A DNA stretch of 64,000 nucleotides from Oxyruncus cristatus (lineage: Eukaryota > Chordata > Aves > Passeriformes > Cotingidae), in assembly GCA_013399855.1 (NCBI GenBank), contig VXAY01007404.1, forward strand, positions 1 through 64,000. The letters run 5' to 3'. The translations under genes and the position numbers were made by a program. The notes beneath the pieces were generated by a model. It worked only from the letters and a program-made list of their open reading frames with translations. It did no database searches and was not told the origin of the DNA. Positions 37,994-49,740 of this stretch are shown piece after piece (position 1 is the first letter of the stretch; every line of letters begins with the position of its first letter).

Positions 37994-38069
37994 GGAAAGA
38001 TCATGACTGTGTCAAGAGCTCCTTTGTAAATCAAGAGAATGTGTGACAGCAAGAAAATCAGAGCTTGGA

Positions 38070-38386
38070 GGTGTATTCTTCCAGTGACTCTATGTTCAGG
38101 TCTATATGCTGAGCATGGCACCATATGGTATGAGGTAACCCTTTGGTCAGTTGGGGTCAGCTGCCCCACCTGTCTCCCCTCCCAGTTTCTTGTGCACCCC
38201 CAGCACCACTCTGGTGTGGTGTTCAGAGAATGGGGAAAAGCCTTGATGCTGTGCAAGTGCTGTTTTTTAGCATTAACTAAAATGTGACTATGCTGTTAAA
38301 ATTGTTTTTGTCACAAGTTCAAAACATACCATCATACAGGCTACTACGAAGAAAAAGAACTCTACCCCAGTCAAAACTAGTACAGA
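38070..38386 (-). mobile_element. U3 portion of LTR family 2 (ERVL-type), minus strand
   Basis: Read on the minus strand, it begins TGTACTAGTTTTGACTGGGG at about 38386. It passes through GTGCACAAGAAACTGGGAGG and CAGCTGACCCCAACTGACCA to CCATATGGTGCCATGCTCAG and a degenerate TATA position (AGCATATAG). This is most of the U3 of the LTR family whose R-U5 is seen at 47040-47335. R and U5 are missing here. The plus-strand frame 38039-38287 and minus frame 37957-38256 are not genes. Confidence 0.72.
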
Positions 38387-40898
38387 CTGTTATTAGATTT
38401 GAATAAGATTATCACTGTGAACAGCAGTAGATTCTGTTCAGTGGCCAATGGCTTTTAGTCTGCCAATGTAAGTAGTTTACAGCAACAGATTGCCTCATTA
38501 ATGTTTTTAATTATATGTTCAATAAGAAGAGTATTGCGCATCACAGTAAACTTTGTAGTTTGACTAGGCAGTGTTTTCACAAGACAGGATGTGTGTGTGT
38601 GAATGTGCGCACGTGTGTTTTAACAGCTACAGCAAATTTTAATTTCTACGTTTTTAGGAAACCTATGTTCAAGGTATGATGAGGAATTTTCTTGAAATAT
38701 TGGTCATCTTTAGAGTCACACATTCCTACTGAATACCTCACATTGCTTGTGTGGAAGCAGTTTATCAGCCATACTGTAACCTGCACAGTGCAGCTATTCC
38801 AGATTGAGGTATATCTAGGTCTTTAGCAGTCTACTTGGAGACTGAAACCGCAGGAAAATTTTCGTCATTACAACCCTTAAAAATGCTAATATTTTCCTAA
38901 AACCTGCAGGGTAAATTTTCAGGGGAAATTCGCCAAAAAAACTACTTGGAGGAGGGATTGTAATTTTTGTGTGTGTTTGTAAAAAAACTAACACCATGAA
39001 GATGTTGATTCTGATCTGAAGTTGTTTGAAAGCAACTGTGACACGACATATAATTTCAATGTCCAGTTTTCCTTGCTCAGCCTTCTTTGAGGAAGTTGAT
39101 ACTAGAGTTTTCTGTGGTATAGCTTATTGTTAAGGGCAGAAAATAAAGCTTCCAAAAGTTGAAGTAGCAGAACTTGAAGATCTTTATCTCTTCATCCAGG
39201 CTAAAATTGGTGGAGTCAACAGGGCTACACAAGATTACAATTTCTAAGGTTCCATGATAAAAAAAATTGTAGGAACTTGTAGAGAAAAATTTATACCTCA
39301 GTCAAAACAGAATTTACTTGTCACTGTGGGTAACATGCACAGGCAATGAAGGTCATATCTTTGTCCTGTAAGTCTTCCCTCAAAGAAAATAAAAGTGCTT
39401 CTGTACCTCAAAGGACTACTAAGAGGTCAAGAAGTAATATTGAAAATAGGGAGTCATTTCAGGTCAACAACCAAGTAGATTATTATTAAAAGTATATATG
39501 TAAAAAATAGATTCTGAATCACAACCTGTGTTAAAAAGTAAAATATTGTATTATTTTAGGTAAAAGCCATTCCAATAACAAAATTTGAAAATGGCATATA
39601 AGTCTAGGTATTATTCATTTGGTCTGATGCAGATTGACATATATGTTTGACGTGTATGATTGACATGAATGTTTGCACATTAAAAAAGGTTTCTTATAGT
39701 TGAATGCAGAAAAGCTGAGTGGCTTGCAAATAAACAGCGAGATCAACTACAGGTAAAGTTTAGCTAAAACTTTTGGTGGGTTGTAAACGGAATGTTAAAA
39801 TACCATATATTTGGCCTAAAATAAACTACAAATCATTATTATTCCTTTATCTATCATTTATACCTAGTTATTTCCTTCCTATTGTAGCCCCGCCTGCTGT
39901 TTGATTGTAAAGAGAGAACGGAACACAACATCAAAATCTCCCCAGAAATCAATAAAGCTGTAGCCTCTTGTGAAAATTCATTGGTAAATTTTAAATGTTC
40001 AGTGAAGCCTAAAAAAGACATGTTGAAGATTGGTATATTAAAAGTACTACTGCTTATATACTGTGGTGTTTGCTCTTGAATGAGTTTTCTTTTTTCAAAT
40101 TGCAATAAAGAATAGATCAAACAGAATGGGTCAGTAACTCCTCACTGTCACAAGCTACTGGATTTTTCAGATAATAGTTATTAAAGTACACTCTTGCTCA
40201 TCTGTTAATTCTCCAGACATCTGTTACAGTTTTCAAACTTTCATAATTGAATCTGCAATTATGTTAAATATTAGTTTAAGGGCTCACAAAACCATACTTG
40301 TTTTCCATTCTCCAGTATTTTGACAAGAACATATAAACAGTGATTATAGTCTTTAAACTATTAGAGTTCTGTCCTTGCTGCTGTGGCTAATGAAGGGTTA
40401 ATCTCGAAAGTTCATAGTAAGAGTTCAGATAATCATCCATACGTTGATGTGCATACTTAAACTACTCAGAGAATTAAGCATATGATTCACAGAGTTTCTC
40501 CTTCAGATATTAATTGATTGTCACTTTCTCACTCTAACTCGCAACTTTCATTGTGAGCATTAAAAAAAACATTTTTTTTATTTCAGAAAATACAGAATAT
40601 GTGAATTGCAGAAGAAAGAGGTGCTGAACTCAAACTCAGTTGGGAAGGGATTTCTAGTGGCTGACAGATGTCTGAAATTTTTGTGCTAGAACTGAAAGAG
40701 AAGAATAAACCTGAGTTGTGTATTTTAGCACAAGAAAGCATTCAACTAGCAGAATGAAGATGCAAGTGGGGAGATCTGACAGTTAAGTTGGGCTGAGCAA
40801 AATGTGAGAAGTATTATGAGGATATATGCAGTGCCAGGATGAAGTGAAAGTTAACATTTGGCATAAAGATGCAAGACACACTAAGGTAGAAAATTTTA
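38387..40898. other. AT-rich sequence with a TG microsatellite
   Basis: A (TG)n stretch with an interrupted GCGCAC part lies at 38590-38618. No gene or LTR/CR1 end was recognised; frames are at most 88 codons. Confidence 0.45.
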
Positions 40899-41243
40899 AT
40901 AGGTGTAGTGGCTTCACCCTGGCTGGGTTTCAAATACCCACTAAAATCCGTTACATCCCCCTCCCTGTGCAACTCCATGGAGCAGAGAAAAAAGAAAAAA
41001 CAGTTGAGGAATTAATGAGTAGAGATAAGAACTAGAAGTCACTTACTGACAGGCAAAACAGACTCAACATAGGGATAGAACTTAAATTTATTAGTAAAGG
41101 ATAAAAGCTAAAGAGTGAGAAATAAAACAGTCTTCTCCCCCACCACCACTTCCTTCCGTGCTCTCCCTCCTCCCCCCCAGCAATGCAAGGGGATGGGGAT
41201 GGGGAAGAGGGGGTCAGTTGTTGTTTCTGCTGCTGCTAACGTA

Positions 41244-41285
41244 AGTCCATCCCTCGGGCAGCAGTTCTTCCCAATCTGCTGTCCC
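41244..41285 (-). repeat. Internal 42-bp direct repeat of LTR B, unit 1
   Basis: This unit and 41479-41520 differ at only two positions (Y-type C/T differences at unit positions 12 and 42) and lie 235 bp apart. LTR A has one recognisable, more diverged counterpart near 21580. Confidence 0.85.
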
Positions 41286-41478
41286 GTGGGTTATTCTTCC
41301 ATGGGGTACGGTCAGGTCTCTGCATCCCGATGGTCCTCCACAGGCAGCAGGGGGACAGTCTGTGTCACTATGGTCTTCACCACAGGCTACAGGGGCGTCT
41401 CTGCAGCTCTGAGTCGTTCCCCTCTTTCCATGGGGTCCCTCCCATGGGAGACAGTCCTTGATGGACCTCTCCAGCATG

Positions 41479-41520
41479 AGTCCATCCCTTGGGCAGCAGT
41501 TCTTCCCAATCTGCTGTCCT
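41479..41520 (-). repeat. Internal 42-bp direct repeat of LTR B, unit 2
   Basis: The second unit, starting AGTCCATCCCTTGGGCAGCA on the plus strand. It lies within the LTR U3, where repeat-number changes are common. Confidence 0.85.
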
Positions 41521-42125
41521 GTGTGTCACTCCTTCATGGAGGTGCAGTCCTTCACGAATGAGCTGTACCGACGTGGGTGCCCCACAGGTCCACGAGTCCT
41601 ACCGGGGAAAAACTTACTCCAGTGTGGGCTTCCCTCTCCATGGGCCACAGATCTCCAGCAGGACCCTGCTCCATCTTGGGCCTCCCCCAAGGGGTCACAG
41701 CCTCCTTCATGCAACCACCAGTTCTGGCATGGGCTGCGGGGGGGTCTCCGCGCCCTGATGGTCCCTCATGGTCTGCAGGGGCTTCAGCTCTAAGTCCTTC
41801 CCCTGCACCCAGGGTCGGGGGGGTGGCCCCCCTTCCCTCCTCCTGCTGCACTGGCCTTGGTGTCTGCCTTGTTATCCCATGTTCTCACTCCTCTCTTCCT
41901 GGGCTGGAATTTTTTCTGTGCAACAACTTCTGTTCTTAAATACGCTATCAGAGGCATTAGTATGATTCCTAATTGGCTCAGCCTTGGCCAGCAGCAGGAA
42001 GTCCCTCCTGGAGCTGCCTATCATTGGCTTTGTAGGAAGGTGGAAGTTTCTAGCAACTTCTAACAAAAGCCACCGCTATAGCCTTCCCCTATCAAAACTC
42101 AGCCACATAAACCCATGACAATAGG

Positions 42126-44504
42126 ACAATAGGATCAATAAAAAAAATGAATTGTCTGTAGAAACAATACATGAGTTTATAGATGAATGGTAAACAGAAC
42201 AGAAAGCCAAGATCAGTTACTTAACGGGTAGAGAGGAGTTGAAAGAGGATCTAATCAGTTTTGCAATGGCTGATTTAATGTATTGTAGGTACCAACAGTG
42301 TGGCATATCCCTGTTTATAACACTACAGAGCAGAGCACAGTACATCACACAGTGCAGCACTACTTATTTTTCCATTCAATTCCTTTTTTTTCTTATACAC
42401 ATTATTTTTAGTCGCTATGTGAAGATAAAAAATTTACGTCTTTGATTTTGGGCACTGGCAATTGGAGGAGGGAAAGTTGTCATTTCATCATTTAATTTTG
42501 GCTTTTGCTTTCTGCTTCCTGGAAAAATAAGTTGTTCACAGGGCGCAAATGACACTCATCATATGAATTTACATAATACAAGGCAGTAGAACTGGAAGTG
42601 AAAAGGACACTTATACAAAGCTTTTGTTCTCATAAGAAAAGTCCTTGATTGGGTTAAGTCGGGTGTATTTTCCATTAAATTCTGTATTGTCTGCTATCAA
42701 AACATCTCCAAATATGAGCTGATGTTTGAAGACAGAACAGTGGAGATAGAAGTCCAGGTGCAGTCTGAAATCAGTGTTAATTTTTCAAAGCCCTTAATTT
42801 CCCCTGTTATACGATTTTCCTTCATAGTGAATCTTGCTTCCTTTCAGAACACATGATAATGAAAATGACTTATTTATTTTCATCTAGTGATCATGATTGC
42901 CACTAGTAGAATTATCTTTGAGAACATCACACTTTTATCCTCCTGCTTTCATCTTTTCGGAGGTATTAATCTTCAATGTAGGAGGGAAAACAATATCTCA
43001 AGTCAGATCAACTCTTTCACACTATTCAGCTAGCACAGCTATTTTGGACAAAATCTGCTAAATAAATGTTCAATGCGTCCTCAAGTGTAGTTAATAATAA
43101 AAACAAAGTTATGACAGTAAGCGGCAGCATAATCTGTCTTTCTTTTTATTTTAAAAGCCTTTCTTTTTATTTTTCAAAACTGCGCGACAGCACTGTATAT
43201 TATTTTTGTGCTTGGGTTTATGATGTTGACAAAGGCCAGGGTTAGAGAATTCTTCAGAAATAAATTAGTGGGAAAAAATATTTACTGTGACTTCCAAGTT
43301 GAATGCCTTAAAAGCATCTGATCACATACCTAAAGAACATGTTTCTGGTATACAGAATGTGTATGAACACACAGATGGTTGATAAATAAAATTAAAAGCT
43401 CTCTGGTGATGATAGTGATTTGGTTTTGCCATATCAGTATTATGTGAGTGTCAGTATTATAGCTATGATGAAAAGACCATGTTTTAGACATATCTATTAG
43501 CAACCTGATCTCTGGTAAACTTGTGACAACCTTAATGCAATTGAATTAGGGTTTTTTGGGGGGGAGGGGTTTATTTTTTTTTTCTTCTTCTTTTTCTTTT
43601 TTTTCCAATTACAGTTAATTTATTTCTCTGAAAAGATCTGTGTACATAACTAAGTCAATTCAACTGCAATGCAAATCAACTCATTTCTAGCTTGAAGTCA
43701 CTGTAGGGTCATGAAGTTTAATTATGAATTTGGAAAGAGAATATATTCCTTGGGCTCTAAGCTCAATAGAATTGAACTTAGAGAATTAATTTTATGGTGT
43801 TTTCAACATGTGGCATTAATTAAAAACCTTCACTTGTAGACAACGTCTATTTTTTATTTGACCCCAGATATTTGGCTATAGCTGTCAAAATGCTTCTGAT
43901 CTAAAACAACCTGGATAATGCAAGGTGTGTGAGACACAACTTGTATTCATCCTTTGTGTGATGAAATGTAAGAAGACATAAGAGAAGAAACCGACCTTAT
44001 AATGCAACTGGAAATGCAGTCTCAAAATGTAAAAAAAAAAAAAAAAAAAAATTAACAGAAACTCATTGGTATTTTCACCTTAAGGAAAGCAGAAGCTTGA
44101 TATGTAAGTGGAAGCTTGTGACTTCTGGTCAGTGTCAGAGCAGCTGCACATATAAAGAGCTCAGGGAAGTAGCTAAAAATCTCCTCAACATATACTGAAT
44201 CGTGACACTCTTCGGGGTTATCCTGACCTAGCTCTGTAAGGTGTTGCCACTGAAGGGACAGATCACTCTGAAAGAAACAGAGAGGTTTAAAATACTTCTT
44301 CCTTTTTTTAAAATATTTTCTCTAAGTAAACAGTGTAACAGTTGAAGAACATGCCTATCTCTTGTTAGTGGAAATGCGAAATTCCTTATTTAACTAATTC
44401 TTCAGCATAGCTGTATGTGGCAATGGTGCAAATAAAATACGATTCAGTCATATCTAATATGTATATTGGAAAAAAAGCTTTTCTTTTTTGCCTCTACGTG
44501 TACA
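42126..44504. other. AT-rich sequence, no gene seen
   Basis: Contains a G/T-rich run at about 43550-43606, a local TCTTTCTTTTTATTTT duplication near 43137-43172 and a 21-A run at 44031-44051. No gene body upstream of the A run was recognisable as a retrocopy. Confidence 0.45.
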
Positions 44505-44572
44505 TGCGACTAGATTATATTTCTTTTAACCACAAGTCATTCTAGAATTCTATGATTCTATGACTCTGGCCC
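44505..44572 (+). mobile_element. CR1 3' terminal stub
   Basis: GACTAGATTATATTTCTTTT followed by AACCACAAGTCATTC and ATTCTATGATTCTATGAC matches the last ~65 bp of a CR1 with its heptamer tail. No coding sequence remains. Confidence 0.65.
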
Positions 44573-47039
44573 CTAAAAGAACCCACTTTACTGTTTAGTT
44601 TAAAACATATTTGTGTTAATTTGCAGAAAATTTCATCCAATGTATTTATTTTATTTATATATTTATACAAATTTTATTACACATTTTTGACTACAAGCTT
44701 CTGGGGATGCTACAGGCCCTTGATACAAACATATTTTTTCTATTTTCTATTCCCAGTGTTCTCCAAGCAATCTTAAAGCAAATAAAAATTTTATCTCAGA
44801 ATATACACCTCCCCATACTGGAAGCATACGTAACACATTTCCTTTATTTATTCCATAAATATAAACTTTGACTATATATAGGAGTAAAACAAGAAGTTGG
44901 AGTATTAACATCCTGCAAAGGAAGGTTAATACCATCTTACCTGGTTTCACTGAGGTTATTTCTTCTAAGATTTTCTTTATAATTTCTTTTTGGCATTTTT
45001 TCATTCTATTTTGATTTAGATACATCCTAATCCTTATTCTTCTCTAGACATGGCTGACCTTTCTCCACTTAGAAGAAATGGGGCTGACAGTTGTACAGAA
45101 AGTATTGACCCTTTTTCAGTATGTTAGAGTTGTCTAGACATTATCCTTTCCTTGTAACAATAAAGGACAAGGAATCTTAAGACCTGAAAACAGCTTGTGT
45201 GTGAAAAATCTTCACCACAGAATAGTTTGGACCAAATCTTTTGATATTCATTACAAAAAAGCAAATAAACAAAAGAGCTCCCTTAGGCAAACTCTGAGGG
45301 TGGGCAGGAAAATAGTTCTAGATAAACTTCTCTGCCCATTTCACTTTTCACAAAAGTTTTTTAGGAAGGTTTGCAAGTGCTCCAGGTGGGAAAATTATGG
45401 TTCTGGGATGATCTCATAAGAGTAGCACAATAAAGGTAGAATAATTAGCATGTACAGTATTTAAGGTGAATGGCTAATGAGGTTGACCAGTCTCTTCTGC
45501 AGTGTTCCTAATGTTCCTAAGCAATACTTAAGTTGTGCTGCTCATTGTTGTTAACAGTTTTGTTGGCTTTATGGTGCAGAGCTCACAACAGGGGTTATGG
45601 TTTGAATAGGCGGTTACAGTTTAACAGAATATGACACTTCGTGGTATTGGGAACTGCAAACCCACAATAATTTTAGAAATTTTCACAATAAGTTTTTTTC
45701 TGAAGGGGGAATTTTATATATGCATATATATATGTGTGTGTGTGTGTGTGTGCTAGAACATTGTGCTCCTGCAAAAGGAAAGATTTCAAGCAGAAGGGAC
45801 TGACTCTCTCACTTCATCTTTTTTTTCACAGTACCATCAGCTATTTAGAAAGAGCTAATACATTGCCATACTAACAAATATTAAAAGCCAAAGCAAGCTT
45901 TTATGTCCATTCTTTTAGATCACATTTTAATACACTTTGTGACATTGATTTCTCATCTACACTATTATTAATTTTTCACCCCACAAGTAAAATGATTCCT
46001 TTGCTCTCTGTCATCCTTTGTCTGAAAAACAACAATAAAATGTCTGCTGTCACCTTTATTTAAATGGCAGCAAATAATTCTTTTGTCTTTTCTTCCAAAT
46101 GAAGAGAAGGGGAAGAAGTGGAAACCTTTGGGGATTTTTTTTTTCACTGTTGTTTAGTAGAAGCCAATATGTGATAGGATAGACAAGTGGATGGTTTGTA
46201 AGGTCAGCTTACAGTGACCTCTTTTTATATGATGTCTAACTCTGGAGACTCATTACCAACAGATTTTTCTCAAGTCCTGGCAGAGGTTCTTTTTCTGTGA
46301 ATATTTGCGTGGCTTTACTTTTAATGCATTCGTGATAACAAAGGCACATACCAAAAGAAATAAGCTTTTCTGCAGAAAACATTAATTTTTGATCGTGTCA
46401 CCTGACATTTGGTTTTTTGGTACAGTACGTCATTTCTTCCAGTGGCTGATTCAGTTTTAAAAGGCTACCAGCCTCCTTTGCTTTTCTTTTGCTCTTTTCT
46501 TTCTTTAAAAGAGACAATCCTGTTAATCTAGTTCAATTTATAGAGTGCCCAATTTGTTTCAAGCTTTTAAGGAGTGGAATTAGAAATTTAAATCCTATCT
46601 TCTAAATATGAATTGTTGCGAGTAATCATATATTGGCCATTAATTTTACTGTCAACGATTATGACTAGCTGAGAATGATTAGAGCGTGACAAAATTAGTA
46701 GCATATAGGTTCAATTAACAGTTTAAACAAAATATCGCCTACGAATTTTGGATGCACAAAGGTATGTCCTGAAGTAAACCAAGGTCAAAACAAGTTAGAT
46801 GGTGATCTGAAATAATAATATGCCATGCGAAAATTTTTAAATTTAATAGTTTTGACTTATAGACTACGGAAAAAGCTCAAATTAGAAAATGGAGAGGCGA
46901 AGGAAGATATCCCTGCTTCTGCAACTGGTACACGAGCTAGTGACATCCACAGTGCCCTTGTGTTTACAATCTGTCTCAGCCCCAAAGTCAGTTACATTAA
47001 GATACAATAGTGAAAGAAAAATGACTCACATGTGAACTC
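44573..47039. other. AT-rich sequence with a TA/TG microsatellite, no gene seen
   Basis: An alternating TATA...TGTGTG tract lies at 45713-45752. The 92-codon minus frame (44747-45025) lacks motifs. No other repeat was recognised. Confidence 0.45.
45713..45752. repeat. (TA)n(TG)n microsatellite
   Basis: Alternating purine-pyrimidine repeat, first TA then eleven or so TG units. Confidence 0.9.
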
Positions 47040-47335
47040 TGATGAGGGATGTTTGGAGTGATGACATTTGTCTTACCAAGTCACCGTTGCACGTGATGCA
47101 GCACTGCTTTCTTGGGGATGGCTGAATGTCTGCCTGCCCATGGGAAGTGGTGGACAAATTCTTTATTTGCTTTGCTTGTGCACATAGCTTTTGCCTTCCC
47201 TATTAAACCGTCTTTATCTCAACCCAAGTGTTTTCTCACTTTTACCCTTCTGATTCCCTACCCCATCCCACTGGTGGGGGAGTGACCGAGTGGCTGCATG
47301 GGAATGCAAATTCTCTCTGAGGTTAAACCACAACA
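47040..47335 (+). mobile_element. R-U5 end of LTR family 2 (ERVL-type), plus strand
   Basis: The segment runs from GATGTTTGGAGTGATGACAT and CACCGTTGCACGTGATG through ATGGGAAGTGGTGGACAAAT to TATTAAAC (polyadenylation-type) at 47201. It continues with CTTTATCTCAACCCAAGTG and the purine-rich CCACTGGTGGGGGAGTGACC, and ends GGTTAAACCACAACA at 47335. This is the well-known 3' half of a bird ERVL LTR. The U3 and TATA box are missing; the sequence before about 47040 does not align convincingly. It was recognised by remembered resemblance. Confidence 0.82.
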
Positions 47336-49404
47336 GACATTATAAACTATAATAGCACTAATCAGACTGATTTTTAGATGGCATCACTATTAGAGAAAGG
47401 AGCATGTTGGATTTTTAATTAAAAATAAAATTGCATTTTCAGTGGGAATTATATTAGGACACTTTCGAAATTAAGCACACCCAGGCAATTATTTTATCAA
47501 AGCTCTTAAATAGCCTTGAAAATCTTATTCTAGTGTCTGTCATTTACTTGATTCAGCATTGCCATAACCCAGTAACTGTCTTTCTAATTTAAATGTATTA
47601 AAGCTTCATCTACAAAAATGGAACCTCTGCTATGACCAGTATTTTAATCTAAAGTCTAAGCATAACTCCATAGTAATCCACCAGGAATAAATAAATAGAT
47701 TCATCAAGTTTTACTTTTTCTGCTTTTCTTTATACAATTCATTGTACTATTTCTTTACAATTTCATTATACAATGCACATTTCCAAAATTTCTTTACATG
47801 ATAGGTAGTAAAGTTAATCCTTTTACTGAAGATGCCAGATACCATAGGGAATCTGTGTTTTCACTAGTCTACTTGGGTGACCTATGCCATACTGTGCCCA
47901 AGAATTTGGACAGTGGGTTTGGGAAAACTGCAATAACTAAGCTTGAACATCTTGGAGCTTGCTCATGCTCAGAAAACAGTAGTTTTGGTCTGCATCATAG
48001 GCATAGGAGTTAAAAGATTGGTCTTGAGAGAAGAATGAAAAAAGGAATTTAAAAATGGCACTTCTGAATAGAAAATTAAAGAGTTTCTTTCTGCATGTCC
48101 TTTTTAAAATTATTTTTACAAGAACATTTGAAGAACAAATCTATATAGGTTAATAAAATTTTAGACAAATATATTTAAATAATATAATAAATTTAATAAA
48201 GGCAAGTAATATAGAACATAATTTTAATATTGTTTAAAAATATTAAATTTAAAGGACAATATTCACATTTGATACTACTGATTTATTCTTTATTTTATTA
48301 CTTTCTTTTGGTTTATTAAATATGACCATCACACATTAAAAATGTAATCGATGACTATCTCTGCCAAGTCTGTTAAACTTGATTTGAGGATTCAACACAA
48401 ATTAGCATGCATATGTCCATACAAATTTCTGTCATTCACTCCAGAGGGGAAAAAAAAGGGAATGATTTTAGATAAGATTATTTCTTTTCTCTAGTTCACT
48501 GTGTGACTGTGGAGCTCATGGTGCTAGGACAAAGGTGGGGGCAACAAACATTGGGATAAATGGCTGAGGGCATAAGAAAGATTGCTTCTTTTGGTGGTAG
48601 ATTGGCATGCTCCAATTTATTTTGTGTGCGAAACTATTGCCTGAGCTAAGGAAATTTCTGTCTGGGAAAGTACATCGTCTGCTAGAAACCCACTGAGGGA
48701 GGAAACATTTTTTCCTCTAATCACCAGCATCACTTGTAGTGTCTGGATTTTTTCTAAACAACAACAAAAAAATCATGTTCCCTTTTGCACAGCTGTTAGC
48801 AAGGTCTGACTGCAGTATGGATTACCTCAGTCTTCTAGCTGAAGACTAACAGTTTCTTTGAATGGAAATAGCTTAATCACTTTGCTAGTTTATTAGTTAG
48901 TTAATTCTAGGTCTAGTATTATCTCAAATTCTAACCAGCTAGCACCACTGTGGTTTCCCCACTCTTTATCAATACTGAATCACTACTGAGTAAACCAGCA
49001 AATCCAGTCAGGCTCAAATTGGCTGTTTTGCCTAAAAATATCACTTCAATCTGTCACTGAGAGACAAGGGAGTTAGAAAAAAATCCTAATAATAGATGTT
49101 AATTTTTTTGTCACTTTTTCAGGAATATTGATAGAAGCTGAAACTACAATATATTGCCAAATTTTGTATTTATTATTCTGGCAGTATCCATTGCAGGATC
49201 TAGTAATTTTAAAAAAAGACAAGGTTTAAAATCAATATTTTTTAAAAAGAAACTGTAGAATAAAATATTTCTGCAGTTGGAATGATTTTAGAATAAGCAG
49301 CTAAATGGAAAATGAAAGAAGGATTTTTTGACTGTATTCCAGTTAAGCACTCAAGTTTGTAAAAGGCTGAAAACTTACATATTGCTTAAAAAATTTCTGC
49401 TAAC
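47336..49404. other. AT-rich unique sequence, no gene seen
   Basis: Very AT-rich around 48160-48260. No repeat end and no supported frame. Confidence 0.45.
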
Positions 49405-49740
49405 ATGTGAAGCCCAAAAAGGCATATATATAAACTGCTTAGAGACAGAGCTTTTATGCCTTAAGCAGCAGGTATTTATTGCGACGTCAGGGAAGCCCCC
49501 AGCTCGCGTTGTACAAAGAGCTCGGAAGTGGTCAGTGTAAAGGCAGGTAATTTATACAGTTTTTGAAGGTGATTACAACATCTTTACATACATATTGATA
49601 CTATTACATTATTAGACTACAATATTCATAGCAGGTGGAGTTAGGGAGGAGTCCGGGGCGTGGTCTTCATTTTGGGGAATAATTTGGTGGTACATCCTGT
49701 TACTTCATCACTGAGTCTGGGGTCCCCGAAGTCCTCCTCA
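49405..49740 (-). mobile_element. Short LTR-like unit, possibly ERVK/alpha-like, minus strand
   Basis: On the minus strand a TATA motif (TGTATAAATTACC, about 49548-49560) is followed ~75 bp later by an AATAAA signal (49475-49480). Between them lies a GC-rich CGAGCTGGGGGCTTCCCTGA and a TGACGTCG CRE-like site (49482-49489). Spacing of TATA to AATAAA fits a short R region as in alpha- or beta-type avian retroviral LTRs. Upstream (plus coordinates above 49560) lies an AT-rich U3-like part with GAAGACCACGCCCCGGAC. The ends and any target duplication could not be fixed. A non-viral promoter-like region is an alternative. Confidence 0.45.

Larger units (their letters stand above)
40899..42125 (-). 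mobile_element. Solo LTR B, avian ERVL-type, perfect 5-bp target duplication
   Basis: The minus-strand LTR starts TGTCATGGGTTTATGTGGC at 42120 and ends in CCACTACA at 40904, length 1217 bp, TG...CA. The flanking 5-mers are identical: ATAGG at 40899-40903 and at 42121-42125. It aligns along its length with LTR A (shared AATAAATTTAAGT near 41082-41094 minus, shared ends and GC-rich U3). The perfect duplication shows it inserted as one provirus that later lost its interior by LTR recombination. It carries an internal 42-bp direct repeat (41244-41285 and 41479-41520). The GC-rich U3 gives long chance frames on both strands (for example 41115-41561), none retroviral or host-like. Confidence 0.92.

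Noticed and set aside
41115..41561. 148-codon plus-strand frame and several overlapping frames
   Set aside because: All lie inside LTR B, antisense to it, where high GC lowers stop frequency. Repeated peptide pieces only reflect the internal 42-bp repeat.
21183..42120. LTR A and LTR B as two ends of one full-length provirus
   Set aside because: Each has its own flanking short duplication, and no retroviral genes were recognised between them.
44031..44051. A-run as the tail of a processed pseudogene
   Set aside because: The sequence upstream shows no recognisable gene copy and no flanking duplication was found.
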